Shown one piece after another: positions 4,426-7,495 of a stretch of DNA of 7,495 bases. The position numbers and the translations under genes were made by a program. How positions within the stretch are numbered: position 1 is the first letter of the stretch; every line of letters begins with the position of its first letter. Origin of the DNA: Gammaproteobacteria bacterium (GTDB taxonomy: Bacteria > Pseudomonadota > Gammaproteobacteria > SZUA-229). The notes under the pieces were generated by a model. That model made no database searches. It saw only the letters and a list, made by a program, of their open reading frames with translations, and had not been told where the DNA came from. The DNA is taken from positions 1-7,495 of the forward strand of contig JAQICG010000160.1 of assembly GCA_027858635.1 (NCBI GenBank), read 5' to 3'.

Positions 4426-7410
4426 ATGTTAATAGAGCTTTCAGTCATCTTGGTAGTGGTCGGTGTTTTAATGCTGGCCGTCGGCATATTTATTGCCAGG
4501 CAGTATACTCTTCGAGCTAAATTGCTCACCGCCTTCCTGATGATTGTAATGAGCTCTCTGGGTGTGCTCACTCTGCTCGACGGGCGCATTATGCAGGAAA
4601 CACTGAGCAAAAGCGCGCAACAATCGTTGACCTCAGCCAGTCGGGTCTATGCAAATCGGCTGGATGAATTTAACCGTGTGCATATCAGCTCAATTAAAGC
4701 CGAATCAAGTTTACCTTCCATCGTTAATGCCGTGGCAAAAATTAAAAGTGATTCGTTGCAAAACAGGCGCGAATTATTGCGAGCCCTGCAATCAAAGCAA
4801 AACAGCATGGTTACCTCCTACGCGATACTTAATACTAACGGCGTTAATGTGGCGGATACCCGCAAGAATAATATTGGCATGGACGAAAGTACAGCGCCCT
4901 ATTTTCTTGAAGCCATCAATACAAAGGAGCCTTATTACTCATCCGTTGTTTTTGATGACAACGATGAAGCGTTGATCTATTTCAGCAGTCCGATTATTGA
5001 TGCCAAAGGCGCGATTGCAGGTGTGTTGCGGGCCAGCCATAAAGCTGAAGTGCTGGAGAGAATTATAATGAGTGCGCGAGGCCTGGCCGGCCAGGGTTCA
5101 TTTGCGATACTGCTGGATGAGAACCTGTTAAGACTAGTTCATGGGCGTCGAAATGATCTGCAATATACGTTGGCGGAAAAGCTCAGCGATGACAAGATCG
5201 AAACCTTGCATCAGCAGAAAAGAATACCCTCGGTAATATCAAACAACGATGCCGAAGATCCGATCTGGCTGGAAGGGGTGCGTTCTGCTGCAGGCAGCGC
5301 AAATCTGCTCGAAGCCAACTTTTATGGACTGGGCACGGTGCCGTATTTAGCTTCGGTGGTGAAGCTGGAAAGTACTCCATGGTCATTAATATTTGCCCAG
5401 CCGCAGGATGTGTTCCTGCAGCCGATGGACGAACAGCTGAGCAGCTCCTTAATTCTGGCCGCTACAATAGCCGTGGTTGTTATTTTAATTATGCTGGGGG
5501 TAACGCAGTTTCTGCTGGGCCCTATACGTCGATTAACCGACGTAGTGCAGACGATAGGCAAGGGTGATTTTAAGGTCATCGCTAACGTAGAAGCAGATGA
5601 CGAAGTCGGCGGCCTGGCTAAAGCGTTTAATAGCATGACGCTGAATATTAATGAGCTGGTGGTTAATCTGGAAAGTGAAATTGAGCAGCATAAATTAACC
5701 GCCGATCATCTGAGGAAACTGTCGCAGGCGATAGAGCATAGCCCGGTGCTGGTAATGATTACCGATCTGAAAGGCGAAATCGAATATGTGAATCCGCAAT
5801 TTTGCAAGGTGACAGGTTATAGCGCTGAAGAAGTGATAGGAAAAAATCCGAGGTTTTTGAGCTCGGGCAGTACACCTTCGCAGCAATATGCCAGCATGTG
5901 GAATGCCATGCAGGAAGACCGTATATGGAGCGGCGAGATTTATAACAAAAAAAAGAATGGTCAATGTTACTGGGAGAACATGACCATTTCGCCGGTAAAA
6001 AATGTCGCGGGCGTGAAAACCCACTATCTGGCCATCAAAGAAGATATTACCCTGCGTAAGGATTATGAAGATAGGCTGCTGTATCAGGCGAGCTATGACA
6101 AGTTAACCGATCTGCCTAACCGTTCGCTGGCTTATGACCGCCTGCAGCATGCCCTCGCCACCGCCACGCGCATGAAAAAACATGTCGCAGTTATGTATCT
6201 GGATTTTGACCATTTCAAAAATATAAACGATACCCTGGGCCATGCTGCAGGCGACAAATTCCTTATTAAAATGGCAGGGAGACTCACCGGCTGTGTGCGT
6301 GACGTAGATACAGTGGCTCGATTGGGTGGCGACGAGTTCCTGATTGTGCTGGCAGAAATTGGCAATGACGACAGCGAAGGCGAGCATGAGTATGAGGCGT
6401 TTATTCAGCAGAAAACCAGAGAAATTCTCGAACGCGTCTCTCAGCCCTGCACCATTGATAATATGGAGTTTTCAGTGACAGTCAGTATCGGCGTGGCATT
6501 GTATCCCCGTGATGGCGATGATCCGCATATGTTGCTGCGTAACGCAGATACAGCCATGTATCGCAGCAAGAGTAAGGGCCGGAACACTTTTGAATTATTC
6601 TCACCGGAGATGAGTGACACGGTTTTCCAGCGCCTGGAAATCGAAACCCGATTGCGTTACGCCCTGGAGAATAAAAAATTCAATCTGAAATACCAGCCAT
6701 TGATGGCGGCACATTCCAGAAAAATAGTGGGTGCCGAAGCTTTGATACGATGGGAAGACGAAGAGCTGGGCAAAGTTTCACCTGAAATATTTATTCCTTT
6801 TGCCGAGGAGAGTGGGCTTATCGTCGGTATCGGTGAATGGGTGCTGGACACCGCCTGTCGAGATATCAGGCAGTTGCAGGATGAGGGTTATGGTACCGAT
6901 TTTTATTTTGCTATCAATCTCTCCAGCCGACAGATCAGAGATAAAGATTTTTCTGGTCTGATCGCCGCTATGTTAATTAAACATGGAATATCCGGTGACT
7001 GCCTGGAGCTCGAAATCACCGAACGTTTGCTGATGAAGGATGTGCCTGAAGTTGTGACGACGCTGAACAGCTTCAAGGAGATGAAGGTCAGGTTGTCGAT
7101 TGATGATTTTGGTACTGGATATTCATCACTGAGTTATTTAAAACGTTTCCCCTTCGACGTGCTTAAAATTGATCAGTCATTTGTCCGGGACATTGGTAAA
7201 AACGCAGACGATACCGCATTATGTGAAGCGATTATTGCGATGGCGCACAGCCTGGGACTGAGCCTGATCGCTGAAGGCGTAGAGACCAGAGAACAATATG
7301 AATTTCTGCGTGAACGTGGCACGGAAATAGTGCAGGGCTACTACATGGGCAAGCCAACTGACTTTGCAGAATTCAGAGAACTGTTAGGCTGCACGCTTGA
7401 GTACTGTTAG
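4426..7410 (+). CDS. Membrane-bound Cache-HAMP-PAS-GGDEF-EAL c-di-GMP cyclase/phosphodiesterase
   Basis: A 994-residue inner-membrane signalling protein. Order: two hydrophobic segments (about 5-24 and 32-52); a periplasmic double-Cache-like sensor (about 55-335); a third membrane helix (341-363); HAMP linker (364-416); PAS domain (about 430-545); GGDEF domain (about 555-725); EAL domain (about 735-988). The cyclase site is intact: D593, GGDEF at 634-638, and an inhibitory RxxD site (R625-D628) exactly five residues upstream. The phosphodiesterase site is also intact: E771 (EAL), N831, E863, D893-D894 in DDFGTGYSS, K914, E950 and Q970. It could therefore both make and degrade cyclic di-GMP from periplasmic and PAS-sensed signals, controlling motility or biofilm. 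Which activity dominates cannot be told. The start lacks a strong Shine-Dalgarno and the first hydrophobic segment is unusual for this layout, so a later start (for example ATG 4471) is possible. Confidence 0.92.
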   Translation: MLIELSVILVVVGVLMLAVGIFIARQYTLRAKLLTAFLMIVMSSLGVLTLLDGRIMQETLSKSAQQSLTSASRVYANRLDEFNRVHISSIKAESSLPSIVNAVAKIKSDSLQNRRELLRALQSKQNSMVTSYAILNTNGVNVADTRKNNIGMDESTAPYFLEAINTKEPYYSSVVFDDNDEALIYFSSPIIDAKGAIAGVLRASHKAEVLERIIMSARGLAGQGSFAILLDENLLRLVHGRRNDLQYTLAEKLSDDKIETLHQQKRIPSVISNNDAEDPIWLEGVRSAAGSANLLEANFYGLGTVPYLASVVKLESTPWSLIFAQPQDVFLQPMDEQLSSSLILAATIAVVVILIMLGVTQFLLGPIRRLTDVVQTIGKGDFKVIANVEADDEVGGLAKAFNSMTLNINELVVNLESEIEQHKLTADHLRKLSQAIEHSPVLVMITDLKGEIEYVNPQFCKVTGYSAEEVIGKNPRFLSSGSTPSQQYASMWNAMQEDRIWSGEIYNKKKNGQCYWENMTISPVKNVAGVKTHYLAIKEDITLRKDYEDRLLYQASYDKLTDLPNRSLAYDRLQHALATATRMKKHVAVMYLDFDHFKNINDTLGHAAGDKFLIKMAGRLTGCVRDVDTVARLGGDEFLIVLAEIGNDDSEGEHEYEAFIQQKTREILERVSQPCTIDNMEFSVTVSIGVALYPRDGDDPHMLLRNADTAMYRSKSKGRNTFELFSPEMSDTVFQRLEIETRLRYALENKKFNLKYQPLMAAHSRKIVGAEALIRWEDEELGKVSPEIFIPFAEESGLIVGIGEWVLDTACRDIRQLQDEGYGTDFYFAINLSSRQIRDKDFSGLIAAMLIKHGISGDCLELEITERLLMKDVPEVVTTLNSFKEMKVRLSIDDFGTGYSSLSYLKRFPFDVLKIDQSFVRDIGKNADDTALCEAIIAMAHSLGLSLIAEGVETREQYEFLRERGTEIVQGYYMGKPTDFAEFRELLGCTLEYC

Positions 7411-7495
7411 TTTTTTTGGTTGGATTTATTAAAAACTTTTTTCACCGCAGAGGCGCAGAGAGCGCAGAGAAAACCTTTTTTATAAAATTAATTCA
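7411..7495. repeat. AT-rich tail with a CGCAGAG repeat resembling a dispersed intergenic repeat
   Basis: CGCAGAG occurs three times (7446-7452, 7454-7460, 7463-7469), separated by 1 and 2 nt, within TTCACCGCAGAGGCGCAG and the following bases. The surrounding DNA is AT-rich with T runs (7411-7417, and around 7437-7442 and 7476-7481). The segment resembles the CACCGCAGAG-type repeats often seen between genes of environmental bacteria. The T7 run directly after the stop of the GGDEF-EAL gene has no preceding hairpin, so it is not called a terminator. The element continues beyond the window or ends in it; this cannot be decided. Confidence 0.45.

Noticed and set aside
4347..4610. 87-residue minus-strand frame covering the divergent intergenic region and the start of the GGDEF-EAL gene
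   Set aside because: It is antisense to the N-terminal membrane segment of a strong gene and has no family resemblance or ribosome binding site.
7381..7410. Direct repeat CTGTTAG near the end of the GGDEF-EAL gene
   Set aside because: Only 7 bases, in different codon frames, with no flanking element; probably chance.

Overview
This 7.5 kb window looks like chromosomal DNA of a gammaproteobacterium, probably free-living or aquatic. That is an inference from family resemblance: a zinc-ribbon Nudix protein next to a YdcH/DUF465 protein, a Cache-HAMP-PAS-GGDEF-EAL regulator, and sigma70-like promoters. No rRNA, tRNA, CRISPR array or recognisable insertion sequence was found. Five protein genes are supported.

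Layout. Positions 1-323 hold no convincing gene: a GC-rich left edge (about 1-60) is followed by AT-rich DNA with weak hairpins. Positions 324-1502 (minus) encode a single 392-residue protein that joins an ArsR-type arsenic-responsive repressor to a complete ArsM arsenite S-adenosylmethionine methyltransferase. Divergent from it are a small YdcH/DUF465 protein (1598-1816) and a zinc-ribbon Nudix hydrolase (1842-2405), which look like a two-gene operon. A cytoplasmic S9-family serine peptidase (2414-4342, minus) converges on the Nudix gene with only 8 bp between the stop codons. Divergent from the peptidase is a large membrane-bound c-di-GMP enzyme (4426-7410) with both GGDEF and EAL catalytic motifs intact. 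The window ends in a short CGCAGAG-repeat segment resembling dispersed intergenic repeats.

The most interesting locus is the ArsR-ArsM fusion. Its start codon lies inside a near-perfect 28-bp inverted repeat that also covers a consensus -10 box (TATAAT, with a 5/6 -35 at 18-bp spacing). The predicted transcription start falls on or next to the ATG, so the message may be leaderless and autoregulated by the protein's own ArsR domain. At the domain junction the DNA still looks like an intergenic boundary: a good Shine-Dalgarno and ATG sit where a standalone ArsM would begin, just after two stop codons in the +1 frame. This suggests two adjacent genes, arsR and arsM, fused by a small frame-changing event, with separate ArsM possibly still made from the internal start. 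The other genes appear to be housekeeping or signalling functions unrelated to arsenic, and no arsenic transporter or reductase gene is visible in the window.
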